DNA of 49,076 bases from Liolophura sinensis (taxonomy: Eukaryota > Mollusca > Polyplacophora > Chitonida > Chitonidae): NCBI RefSeq assembly GCF_032854445.1, contig NW_027018269.1:1-49076 (forward strand). Reading direction: 5' to 3'. The notes beneath the pieces are model-generated. The model was not told where the DNA came from. It worked only from the letters and a program-made list of their open reading frames with translations, and made no database searches. Positions within the stretch are counted from its first letter, which is position 1; the number at the start of each line of letters is the position of its first letter. Positions 36,301-49,052 of this stretch are shown piece after piece. The translations under genes were made by a program, and so were the position numbers.

Positions 36301-38055
36301 CCTGGGCCAATTCCGCATCTTTTAGAACCTTATTGATGTGGTTCAGTGATCAGTTGTACTTTTTACAGCAGACTGTATCTAGTACATTGTGTTTTTTATG
36401 TACAAATGGTGTGGTTTTTCTACACGTAGATAAAGACATTGAGATTGTCTTGGACTTAGAAGTAAGACAATTGCTGGGTGAGTTTAATGGGTTTAGCCCA
36501 AAGATTTGACGTCTTCTGGGCTACCGAAGGGCACATAACGTATAGTTAAAAGTTGAATATAGTAACGACCAGTCGCGATTGTGCATAGTACAGTGTATCC
36601 GATTTCAATTAACAAAAAGACCAGGCAAAAATGCAAAAGTTGAAAAACTGTTCCAGTGCTGCTGGTAAGAGACTAATCCGACATATTTTGTCACGAGAAA
36701 TCGAATGGTGCAAACCGCGTTGCTCTCCGACCAATACTTTTGGCTGTAGCCACAATTGAATGATCATTGATGTCACAGTCACGTGCCCAGCAACGGCTCT
36801 TACTCCATGGAAACCAGGGAAATTTGCAATTTTTTAACAGCTGCCGATGCCTGGCCCATTTCCGCATCTATTAGAACCTTATAGATGTGGTTCAGTGATC
36901 AGTTGTACTTTTTACAGCAGACTGTATCTAGTACATTGTGTTTTTATGTACGAATGGTGTGGTTTTTCTACACGTAGATAAAGACATTGAGATTGTCATG
37001 GACTTAAAAGTAAGACAATTGCTGGGTGAGTTAAATGGGCTTAGCCCAAAGATTTGACGTCTTCTGGGCTACAGAAGGGCACATAACTTATAGTCAAAAG
37101 TTGAATATAGTAATGACCAGTCGCGATTGTGCATAGTACAGTGTCTCCGATTTCAATTAACAAAAAGACCAGGCAAAAATGCAAAAGTGGAAAAACTGTT
37201 CCAGTGCTGCTGGTAAGAGACTAATCCGACGTATTTTGTCACGAGAAATCGAATGGTGCAAACCGCGTTGCTCTCCGACCAATACTTTTGGCTGTAGCGA
37301 CAATTTAATGATCATTGATGTCATAGTCACGTGCCCAGCAACGGCTCTTACTCCATGGAAACCAGGGAAATTTGCAATTTTTTAAACAGCTGCCGATGCC
37401 TGGGCCAATTCCGCATCTTTTAGAACCTTATTGATGTGGGTCAGTGATCAGTTGTACTTTTTACAGCAGACTGTATCTAGTACCTTGTGTTTTTTATGTA
37501 CAAATGGTGTGGTTTTTCTACACGTAGATAAAGACATTGAGATTGTCTTGGACTTAGAAGTAAGACAATTGCTGGGTGAGTTTAATGGGTTTAGCCCAAA
37601 GATTTGACGTCTTCTGGGCTACAGAAGGGCACATAACTTATAGTCAAAAGTTGAATATAATAATGACCAGTCGCGATTGTCCATAGTACAGTGTAGCCGA
37701 TTTCAATTAACAAAAAGACCAGGCAAAAATGCAAAAGTAGAAAAACTGTTCCAGTGCTACTGGTAAGAGGCTAATCCGACGTATTTTGTCACGAGAAATC
37801 GAATGGTGCAAACCGCGTTGCTCTCCGACCAATACTTTTGGTGGTAGCGACAATTGAATGATCATTGATGTCATAGTCACGTGCCCAGCAACGGCTCTTA
37901 CTCCATGGAAACCAGGGAAATTTGCAATTTTTTAAACAGCTGGCGATGCCTGGCCCAATTCCGCATCTATTAGAACCTTATAGATGTGGTTCAGTGATCA
38001 GTTGTACTTTTTCCAGCAGACTGTATCTAGTACATTGTGTTTTTTATGTACGAAT
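30352..38055. repeat. Fourteen monomers in dimer/trimer order of three haplotype classes
   Basis: Units start at 30352, 30903, 31453, 32004, 32554, 33104, 33654, 34204, 34754, 35306, 35858, 36408, 36956 and 37506. Class C (GAGTTTAATGGGTTT, mostly with AATATAATAATGACC and GCTACTGG) appears at 30903, 32554, 33654 and 37506, with a C/A hybrid at 36408. A GGTATTTCTAC variant marks 30352, 32004, 34754 and 35306. The three-unit order at 30352-32003 recurs in part at 32004-33653, spaced ~1,650 bp. Lengths are 548-552 bp. No gene or insertion was seen. Confidence 0.8.
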
Positions 38056-40256
38056 GGTGTGGTTTTTCTACACGTAGATAAAGACATTTAGATTGTCTTG
38101 GACTTAAAAGTAAGACAATTGCTGGATGAGTTAAATGGGCTTAGCCCAAAGATTTGACGTCTTCTGGGCTACCGAAGAGCAAATAACGTATAGTTAAAAG
38201 TTGAATATAGTAACGACCAGTCGCGATTGTCCATAGTACAGTGTATCCGATTTCAATTAACAAAAAGACCAGGCAAAAATGCAAAAGTGTAAAAGCTGTT
38301 CCAGTGCTGCTGGTAAGAGGCTAATCCGACGTATTTTGTGACGAGAAATCGAATGGTGCAAACCGCGTTGCTCTCCGACCAATACTTTTGGCTGTAGCGA
38401 CAATTGAATGATCATTGATGTCACAGTCACGTGCCCAGCAACGGCTCTTACTCCATGGAAACCAGGGAAATTTGCAATTTTCTAAACAGCTGCCGATGCC
38501 TGGGCCAATTCCGCATCTTTTAGAACCTTATTGATGTGGGTCAGTGATCTGTTGTACTTTTTACAGCAGACTGTATCAAGTACCTTGTGTTTTTTATGTA
38601 CAAATGGTGTGGTTTTTCTACACGTAGATAAAGACATTGAGATTGTCTTGGACTTAAAAGTAAGACAATTGCTGGATGAGTTAAATGGGCTTAGCCCAAA
38701 GATTTGACGTCTTCTGGGCTACCGAAGGGCACATAACGTATAGTTAAAAGTTGAATATAGTAACGACCAGTCGCGATTGTGCATAGTACAGTGTATCCGA
38801 TTTCAATGAACAAAAAGACCAGGCAAAAATGCAAAAGTGGAAAAACTGTTCCAGTGCTGCTGGTAAGAGGCTAATCCGACGTATTTTGTGACGAGAAATC
38901 GAATGGTGCAAACCGCGTTGCTCTCCGACCAATACTTTTGGCTGTAGCGACAATTGAATGATCATTGATGTCATAGTCACGTGCCCAGCAACGGCTCTTA
39001 CTCCATGGAAACCAGGGAAATTTGCAATTTTCTAAACAGCTGCCGATGCCTGGGCCAATTCCGCATCTTTTAGAACCTTATTGATGTGGGTCAGTGATCA
39101 GTTGTACTTTTTACAGCAGACTGTATCTAGTACATTGTGTTTTTTATGTACGAATGGTGTGGTTTTTCTACACGTAGATAAAGACATTGAAATTGTCTTG
39201 GACTTAGAAGTAAGACAATTGCTGGGTGAGTTTAATGGGTTGAGCCCAAAGATTTGACGTCTTCTGGGCTACAGAAGGGCACATAACTTATAGTCAAAAG
39301 TTGAATATAATAATGACCAGTCGCGATTGTACATAGTACAGTGTATCCGATTTCAATTAACAAAAAGATCAGGCAAAAATGCAAAAGTAGAAAAACTGTT
39401 CCAGTGCTACTGGTAAGAGGCTAATCCGACGTATTTTGTCACGAGAAATCGAATGGTGCAAACCGCGTTGCTCTCCGACCAATACTTTTGGTGGTAGCCA
39501 CAATTGAATGATCATTGATGTCATAGTCACGTGCCCAGCAACGGCTCTTACTCCATGGAAACCAGGGAAATTTGCAATTTTTTAAACAGCTGGCGATGCC
39601 TGGCCCAATTCCGCATCTATTAGAGCCTTATAGATGTGGTTCAGTGATCAGTTGTACTTTTTCCAGCAGACTGTATCTAGTACATTGTGTTTTTTATGTA
39701 CGAATGGTGTGGTTTTTCTACACGTAGATAAAGACATTGAGATTGTCTTGGACTTAAAAGTAAGACAATTGCTGGGTGAGTTAAATGGGCTTAGCCCAAA
39801 GATTTGACGTCTTCTGGGCTACAGAAGGGCACATAACTTATAGTCAAAAGTTGAATATAGTAATGACCAGTCGCGATTGTACATAGTAGATTGTATCCGA
39901 TTTCAATTTAACAAAAAGACCAGGCAAAAATGCAAAAGTGGAAAAACTGTTCCAGTGCTGCTGGTAAGAGGCTAATCCGACGTATTTTGTGACGAGAAAT
40001 CGAATGGTGCAAACCGCGTTGCTCTCCGACCAATACTTTTGGCTGTAGCGACAATTGAATGATCATTGATGTCATAGACACGTGCCTAGCAACGGCTCTT
40101 ACTCCATGGAAACCAGGGAAATTTGCAATTTTTTAAACACCTGGCGATGCCTGGCCCAATTCCGCATCTATTAGAACCTTATAGATGTGGTTCAGTGATC
40201 AGTTGTACTTTTTCCAGCAGACTGTATCTAGTACATTGTGTTTTTTATGTACGAAT
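38056..40256. repeat. Four-monomer higher-order repeat (2,201 bp), copy 1
   Basis: Units start at 38056, 38606, 39156 and 39706. Private markers include GAAGAGCAAATAACG, GATCTGTTG, TATCAAG, CAATGAACAAAAAG, GGTGGTAGCC and CACCTGGCG. Each recurs exactly 2,201 bp later. The only difference I noticed by eye is G at 39242 versus T at 41443, so the duplication is very recent or was produced by the assembler. Confidence 0.9.
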
Positions 40257-42457
40257 GGTGTGGTTTTTCTACACGTAGATAAAGACATTTAGATTGTCTT
40301 GGACTTAAAAGTAAGACAATTGCTGGATGAGTTAAATGGGCTTAGCCCAAAGATTTGACGTCTTCTGGGCTACCGAAGAGCAAATAACGTATAGTTAAAA
40401 GTTGAATATAGTAACGACCAGTCGCGATTGTCCATAGTACAGTGTATCCGATTTCAATTAACAAAAAGACCAGGCAAAAATGCAAAAGTGTAAAAGCTGT
40501 TCCAGTGCTGCTGGTAAGAGGCTAATCCGACGTATTTTGTGACGAGAAATCGAATGGTGCAAACCGCGTTGCTCTCCGACCAATACTTTTGGCTGTAGCG
40601 ACAATTGAATGATCATTGATGTCACAGTCACGTGCCCAGCAACGGCTCTTACTCCATGGAAACCAGGGAAATTTGCAATTTTCTAAACAGCTGCCGATGC
40701 CTGGGCCAATTCCGCATCTTTTAGAACCTTATTGATGTGGGTCAGTGATCTGTTGTACTTTTTACAGCAGACTGTATCAAGTACCTTGTGTTTTTTATGT
40801 ACAAATGGTGTGGTTTTTCTACACGTAGATAAAGACATTGAGATTGTCTTGGACTTAAAAGTAAGACAATTGCTGGATGAGTTAAATGGGCTTAGCCCAA
40901 AGATTTGACGTCTTCTGGGCTACCGAAGGGCACATAACGTATAGTTAAAAGTTGAATATAGTAACGACCAGTCGCGATTGTGCATAGTACAGTGTATCCG
41001 ATTTCAATGAACAAAAAGACCAGGCAAAAATGCAAAAGTGGAAAAACTGTTCCAGTGCTGCTGGTAAGAGGCTAATCCGACGTATTTTGTGACGAGAAAT
41101 CGAATGGTGCAAACCGCGTTGCTCTCCGACCAATACTTTTGGCTGTAGCGACAATTGAATGATCATTGATGTCATAGTCACGTGCCCAGCAACGGCTCTT
41201 ACTCCATGGAAACCAGGGAAATTTGCAATTTTCTAAACAGCTGCCGATGCCTGGGCCAATTCCGCATCTTTTAGAACCTTATTGATGTGGGTCAGTGATC
41301 AGTTGTACTTTTTACAGCAGACTGTATCTAGTACATTGTGTTTTTTATGTACGAATGGTGTGGTTTTTCTACACGTAGATAAAGACATTGAAATTGTCTT
41401 GGACTTAGAAGTAAGACAATTGCTGGGTGAGTTTAATGGGTTTAGCCCAAAGATTTGACGTCTTCTGGGCTACAGAAGGGCACATAACTTATAGTCAAAA
41501 GTTGAATATAATAATGACCAGTCGCGATTGTACATAGTACAGTGTATCCGATTTCAATTAACAAAAAGATCAGGCAAAAATGCAAAAGTAGAAAAACTGT
41601 TCCAGTGCTACTGGTAAGAGGCTAATCCGACGTATTTTGTCACGAGAAATCGAATGGTGCAAACCGCGTTGCTCTCCGACCAATACTTTTGGTGGTAGCC
41701 ACAATTGAATGATCATTGATGTCATAGTCACGTGCCCAGCAACGGCTCTTACTCCATGGAAACCAGGGAAATTTGCAATTTTTTAAACAGCTGGCGATGC
41801 CTGGCCCAATTCCGCATCTATTAGAGCCTTATAGATGTGGTTCAGTGATCAGTTGTACTTTTTCCAGCAGACTGTATCTAGTACATTGTGTTTTTTATGT
41901 ACGAATGGTGTGGTTTTTCTACACGTAGATAAAGACATTGAGATTGTCTTGGACTTAAAAGTAAGACAATTGCTGGGTGAGTTAAATGGGCTTAGCCCAA
42001 AGATTTGACGTCTTCTGGGCTACAGAAGGGCACATAACTTATAGTCAAAAGTTGAATATAGTAATGACCAGTCGCGATTGTACATAGTAGATTGTATCCG
42101 ATTTCAATTTAACAAAAAGACCAGGCAAAAATGCAAAAGTGGAAAAACTGTTCCAGTGCTGCTGGTAAGAGGCTAATCCGACGTATTTTGTGACGAGAAA
42201 TCGAATGGTGCAAACCGCGTTGCTCTCCGACCAATACTTTTGGCTGTAGCGACAATTGAATGATCATTGATGTCATAGACACGTGCCTAGCAACGGCTCT
42301 TACTCCATGGAAACCAGGGAAATTTGCAATTTTTTAAACACCTGGCGATGCCTGGCCCAATTCCGCATCTATTAGAACCTTATAGATGTGGTTCAGTGAT
42401 CAGTTGTACTTTTTCCAGCAGACTGTATCTAGTACATTGTGTTTTTTATGTACGAAT
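40257..42457. repeat. Four-monomer higher-order repeat (2,201 bp), copy 2
   Basis: Units start at 40257, 40807, 41357 and 41907, a near-perfect copy of 38056-40256. It ends, like copy 1, with the rare CACCTGGCG and TTTTTCCAGCAG before the next CATTTAGATTG unit. Confidence 0.9.
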
Positions 42458-43558
42458 GGTGTGGTTTTTCTACACGTAGATAAAGACATTTAGATTGTCT
42501 TGGACTTAAAAGTAAGACAATTGCTGGATGAGTTAAATGGGCTTAGCCCAAAGATTTGACGTCTTCTGGGCTACCGAAGAGCAAATAACGTATAGTTAAA
42601 AGTTGAATATAGTAACGACCAGTCGCGATTGTCCATAGTACAGTGTATCCGATTTCAATTAACAAAAAGACCAGGCAAAAATGCAAAAGTGTAAAAGCTG
42701 TTCCAGTGCTGCTGGTAAGAGGCTAATCCGACGTATTTTGTGACGAGAAATGGAATGGTGCAAACCGCGTTGCTCTCCGACCAATACTTTTGGCTGTAGC
42801 GACAATTGAATGATCATTGATGTCACAGTCACGTGCCCAGCAACGGCTCTTACTCCATGGAAACCAGGGAAATTTGCAATTTTCTAAACAGCTGCCGATG
42901 CCTGGGCCAATTCCGCATCTTTTAGAACCTTATTGATGTGGGTCAGTGATCAGTTGTACTTTTTACAGCAGACTGTATCTAGTACATTGTGTTTTTTATG
43001 TACGAATGGTGTGGTTTTTCTACACGTAGATAAAGACATTGAAATTGTCTTGGACTTAAAAGTAAGACAATTGCTGGATGAGTTAAATGGGCTTAGCCCA
43101 AAGATTTGACGTCTTCTGGGCTACCGAAGGGCACATAACGTATAGTTAAAAATTGAATATAGTAACGACCAGTCGCGATTGTGCATAGTACAGTGTATCC
43201 GATTTCAATTAACAAAAAGACCAGGCAAAAATGCAAAAGTGGAAAAACTGTTCCAGTGCTGCTAGTAAGAGGCTAATCCGACGTATTTTGTGACGAGAAA
43301 TCGAATGGTGCAAACCGCGTTGCTCTCCGACCAATACTTTTCGCTGTAGCCACAATTGAATGATCATTGATGTCATAGTCACGTGCCCAGCAACGGCTCT
43401 TACTCCATGGAAACCAGGGAAATTTGCAATTTTTTAAACAGCTGCCGATGCCTGGCCCAATTCCGCATCTATTAGAACCTTATAGATGTGGTTCAGTGAT
43501 CAGTTGTACTTTTTACAGCAGACTGTATCTAGTACATTGTGTTTTTTTATGTACGAAT
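42458..43558. repeat. Start of a third four-monomer copy, then divergent unit
   Basis: The unit at 42458 carries GAAGAGCAAATAACG at the 2,201-bp spacing. It departs at AAATGGAATGG (near 42749) and has GATCAGTTG where the earlier copies have GATCTGTTG. The unit at 43008 is a type-f-like monomer (CATTGAAATTG, GCTAGTAAG) with a private AAAATTGAATAT and CTTTTCGCTG. The higher-order repeat therefore stops within the first unit of its third copy. Confidence 0.82.
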
Positions 43559-46500
43559 GGTGTGGTATTTCTACACGTAGATAAAGACATTGAGATTGTC
43601 TTGGACTTAGAAGTAAGACAATTGCTGGGTGAGTTAAATGGGCTTAGCCCAAAGATTTGACGTCTTTTGGGCTACAGAAGGGCACATAACTTATAGTCAA
43701 AAGTTGAATATAATAATGACCAGTCGCGATTGTACATAGTACAGTGTAGCCGATTTCAATTAACAAAAAGACCAGGCAAAAATGCAAAAGTGGAAAAACT
43801 GTTCCAGTGCTACTGGTAAGAGGCTAATCCGACGTATTTTGTCACGAGAAATCGAATGGTGCAAACCGCGTTGCTCTCCGACCAATACTTTTGGCTGTAG
43901 CCACAATTGAATGATCATTGATGTCATAGTCACGTGCCCAGCAACGGCTCTTACTCCATGGAAACCAGGGAAATATGCAATTTTTTAACAGCTGCCGATG
44001 CCTGGCCCAATTCCGCATCTATTAGAACCTTATAGATGTGGTTCAGTGATCAGTTGTACTTTTTACAGCAGACTGTATCTAGTACATTGTGTTTTTTATG
44101 TACGAATGGTGTGGTTTTTCTACACGTAGATAAAGACATTGAGATTGTCTTGGACTTAAAAGTAAGACAATTGCTGGGTGAGTTAAATGGGCTTAGCCCA
44201 AAGATTTGACGTCTTCTGGGCTACCGAAGGGCACATAACGTATAGTTAAAAGTTGAATATAGTAACGACCAGTCGCGATTGTGCATAGTACAGTGTATCC
44301 GATTCAATTAACAAAAAGACCAGGCAAAAATGCAAAAGTGGAAAAACTGTTCCAGTGCTACTGGTAAGAGACTAATCCGACGTATTTTGTCACGAGAAAT
44401 CGAATGGTGCAAACCGCGTTGCTCTCCGACCAATACTTTTGGCTGTAGCGACAATTGAATGATCATTGATGTCATAGTCACGTGCCCAGCAACGGCTCTT
44501 ACTCCATGGAAACCAGGGAAATTTGCAATTTTTTAAACAGCTGCCGATGCCTGGGCCAATTCCGCATCTTTTAGAACCTTATTGATGTTGGTCAGTGATC
44601 AGTTGTACTTTTTACAGTAGACTGTATCTAGTACCTTGTGTTTTTTTGTACAAATGGTGTGGTTTTTCTACACGTAGATAAAGACATTGAGATTGTCTTG
44701 GACTTAGAAGTAAGACAATTGCTGGGTTGAGTTAAATGGGTTTAGCCCAAAGATTTGACGTCTTCTGGGCTACAGAAGGGCACATAACTTATAGTCAAAA
44801 GTTGAATATAATAATGACCAGTCGCGATTGTACATAGTACAGTGTAGCCGATTTCAATTAACAAAAAGACCAGGCAAAAATGCAAAAGTGGAAAAACTGT
44901 TCCAGTGCTACTGGTAAGAGGCTAATCCGGACGTATTTTGTCACGAGAAATCGAATGGTGCAAACCGCGTTGCTCTCCGACCAATACTTTTGGCTGTAGC
45001 CACAATTGAATGATCATTGATGTCATAGTCACGTGCCCAGCAAACGGCTCTTACTCCATGGAAACCAGGGAAATATGCAATTTTTAACAGCTGCCGATGC
45101 CTGGCCCAATTCCGCATCTATTAGAACTTATAGATGTGGTTCAGTGATCAGTTGTACTTTTTACAGCAGACTGTATCTAGTACATTGTGTTTTTTATGTA
45201 CGAATGGTGTGGTTTTTTCTACCGTAGATAAAGACATTGAGATTGTCTTGACTTAAAAGTAAGACAATTGCTGGTGAGTTAAATGGGCTTAGCCCAAAGA
45301 TTTGACGTCTTCTGGGCTACCGAAGGGCACATAACGTATAGTTAAAAGTTGAATATAGTAACGACCAGTCGCGATTGTGCATAGTACAGTGTATCCGATT
45401 TCAATTAACAAAAACACCAGGCAAAAATGCAAAAGTGGAAAAACTGTTCCAGTGCTGCTGGTAAGAGACTAATCCGACGTATTTTGTCACGAGAAATCGA
45501 ATGGTGCAAACCGCGTTGCTCTCCGACCAATACTTTTGGCTGTAGCCACAATTGAATGATCATTGATGTCATAGTCACGTGCCCAGCAACGGCTCTTACT
45601 CCATGGAAACCAGGGAAATTTGCAATTTTTTAAACAGCTGCCGATGCCTGGGCCAATTCCGCATCTTTTAGAACCTTATAGATGTGGGTCAGTGATCAGT
45701 TGTACTTTTTTACAGCAGACTGTATCTAGTACTTGTGTTTTTTATGTACAAATGGTGTGGTTTTTCTACACGTAGATAAAGACATTGAGATTGTCTTGGA
45801 CTTAGAAGTAAGACAATTGCTGGGTGAGTTTAATGGGTTTAGCCCAAAGATTGACGTCTTCTGGGCTACCGAAGGGCACATAACATATAGTCAAAAGTTG
45901 AATATAATAATGACCAGTCCGCGATTGTACATAGTACAGTGTAGCCGATTTCAATTTAACAAAAAGACCAGGCAAAAAATGCAAAAGTGGAAAATCTCTT
46001 CCAGTGCTACTGGTAAGAGGCTAATCCGACGTATTTTGTCACGAGAAATCGAATGGTGCAAACCGCGTTGCTCTCCGACAATACTTTTCGCTGTAGCCAC
46101 AATTGAATGATCATTGATGTCATAGTCACGTGCCCAGCAACGGCTCTTACTCCATGGAAACCAGGGAAATTTGCAATTTTTAAGACAGATGCCGATGCCT
46201 GGCCCAATTCCGCATCTATTAGAACCTTATAGATGTGGTTCAGTGATCAGTTGTACTTTTTACAGCAGACTGTATCTAGTACATTGTGTTTTTTATGTAC
46301 GAATGGTGTGGTTTTTCTACACGTAGATAAAGACATTGAGATTGTCTGGACTTAAAAGTAAGACAATTGCTGGATGAGTTAAATGGGCTTAGCCCAAAGA
46401 TTTGACGTCTTCTGGGCTACCGAAGGGCACATAACGTATAGTTAAAAGTTGAATATAGTAACGACCAGTCCGCGATTGTGCATAGTACAGTGTATCCGAT

Positions 46501-49052
46501 TTCAATTAACAAAAAGACCAGGCAAAAATGCAAAAGTGGAAAAACTGTTCCAGTGCTGCTGGTAAGAGACTAATCCGACGTATTTTGTCACGAGAAATCG
46601 AATGGTGCAAACCGCGTTGCTCTCCGACCAATACTTTTGGCTGTAGCGACAATTGAATGATCATTGATGTCATAGTCACGTGCCCAGCAACGGCTCTTAC
46701 TCCATGGAAACCAGGGAAATTTGCAATTTTTTTAAACAGCTGCCGATGCCTGGGCCATTCCGCATCTTTTAGAACCTTATTGATGTTGGTCAGAGATCAG
46801 TTGTACTTTTTACAGTAGACTGTATCTAGTACCTTGTGTTTTTTTATGTACAAATGGTGTGGTTTTTCTACACGTAGATAAAGACATTGAGATTGTCTTG
46901 GACTTAGAAGTAAGACAATTGCTGGGTGAGTTTAATGGGTTGAGCCCAAAGATTTGACGTCTTCTGGGCTACAGGAAGGGCACATAACTTATAGTCAAAA
47001 GTTGAATATAGTAACGACCAGTCGCGATTGTACATAGTACAGTGTATCCGATTTCAATTAACAAAAAGACCAGGCAAAAATGCAAAAGTGAAAAACTGTT
47101 CCAGTGCTACTGGTAAGAGGCTAATCCGACGTATTTTGTCACGAGAAATCGAATGGTGCAAACCGCGTTTCTCTCCGACCAATACTTTTGGCTGTAGCCA
47201 CAATTGAATGATCATTGATGTCATAGTCACGTGCCCAGCAACGGCTCTTACTCCATGGAAACCAGGGAAATATGCAATTTTTTAACAGCTGCCGATGCCT
47301 GGCCCAATTCCGCATCTATTAGAACCTTATAGATGTGGTTCAGTGATCAGTTGTACTTTTTACAGCAGACTGTATCTAGTACATTGTGTTTTTTATGTAC
47401 GAATGGTGTGGTTTTTCTACACGTAGATAAAGACATTGAGATTGTCTTGGACTTAAAAGTAAGACAATTGCTGGGTGAGTTAAATGGGCTTAGCCCAAAG
47501 ATTTGACGTCTTCTGGGCTACCGAAGGGCACATAACGTATAGTTAAAAGTTGAATATAGTAACGACCAGTCGCGATTGTGCATAGTACAGTGTATCCGAT
47601 TTCAATTAACAAAAAGACCAGGCAAAAATGCAAAAGTGAAAAAACTGTTCCAGTGCTGCTGGTAAGAGACTAATCCGACGTATTTTGTCACGAGAAATCG
47701 AATGGTGCAAACCGCGTTGCTCTCCGGACCAATACTTTTGACTGTAGGGACAATTGAATGATCATTGATGTCATAGTCACGTGCCCAGCAACGGCTCTTA
47801 CTCCATGGAAACCAGGGAAATTTGCAATTTTTTAACAGCTGCCGATGCCTGGGCCAATCCGCATCTTTAGAACCTTATTGATGTGAGGTCAGTGATCAGT
47901 TGTACTTTTTACAGCAGACTGTATCTAGTACCTTGTGTTTTTATGTACAAATGGTGTGGTTTTTCTACACGTAGATAAAGACATTGAGATTGTCTTTGAC
48001 TTAGAAGTAAGACAATTGCTGGGTGAGTTTAATGGGTTTAGCCAAAGATTTGACGTCTTCTGGGCTACCGAAGGGCACATAACATATAGTCAAAAGTTGA
48101 ATATAATAATGACCAGTCGCGATTGTACATAGTACAGTGTATCCGATTTCAATTAACAAAAAGACCAGGCAAAAATGCAAAAGTGGAAAAACTCTTCCAG
48201 TGCTACTTGGTAAGAGGCTAATCCGACGTATTTTGTCACGAGAAATCGAATGGTGCAAACCGCGTTGCTCTCCGACCAATACTTTTGGCTGTAGCCACAA
48301 TTGAATGATCATTGATGTCATAGTCACGTGCCCAGCAACGGCTCTTACTCCATGGAAAACCAGGGAAATATGCAATTTTTTAACAGCTGCCGATGCCTGG
48401 CCCAATTCCGCATCTATTAGAACCTCATAGATGTGGTTCAGTGATCAGGTTGTACTTTTTACAGCAGACTGTATCTAGTACATTGTGTTTTTTATGTACG
48501 AATGGTGTGGTTTTTCTACACGTAGATAAAGACATTGAGATTGTCTTGGACTTAAAAGTAAGACAATTTGCTGGGTGAGTTAAATGGGCTTAGCCCAAAG
48601 ATTTGACGTCTTCTGGGCTACAGAAGGGCACATAGCTTATAGTCAAAAGTTGAATATAGTATTGACCAGTCGCGATTGTACATAGTAGATTGTATCCCGA
48701 TTTCAAATTAACAAAAAGACCAGGCAAAAAATGCAAAAGTGGAAAAACTGTTCCAGTGCTGCTGGTAAGAGGCTAATCGGACGTATTTGTCACGAGAAAT
48801 CGAATGGTGCAAACCGCGTTGCTCGCCGACCAATACTTTTGGCTGTAGCGACAATTGATGATCATTGATGTCATAGTCACGTGCCCAGCAACGGCTCTTA
48901 CTCCATGGAAACCAGGGAAATTTGCAATTTTTTAACAGCTGCCGATGCTGGGCCATTTCCGCATCTTTTAGAACCTTATAGATGTGCGTCAGTGATCAGT
49001 TGTACTTTTACAGCAGACTGTATCTAGTACATTGTGTTTTTTATGTACGAAT
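43559..49052. repeat. Dimeric (~1.1-kb) subarray with class-C/class-A alternation
   Basis: Units start at 43559, 44108, 44656, 45206, 45754, 46305, 46856, 47405, 47953 and 48504. Every second unit (43559, 44656, 45754, 46856, 47953) is class C or close to it, with spacing of about 1,097-1,102 bp. Intervening units are mostly class A. GATGTTGGTCAG with ACAGTAGACTG at 44585-44620 and 46783-46820 repeats a pair first seen at 33591-33620. Single-base indels are common, for example CTACCGTAGAT, GTCTTGACTT, CAAACGGC and, near 48.4-48.8 kb, GATCAGGTTG, ACAATTTGC and TATCCCG. This suggests weaker base accuracy towards this end. Confidence 0.8.
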
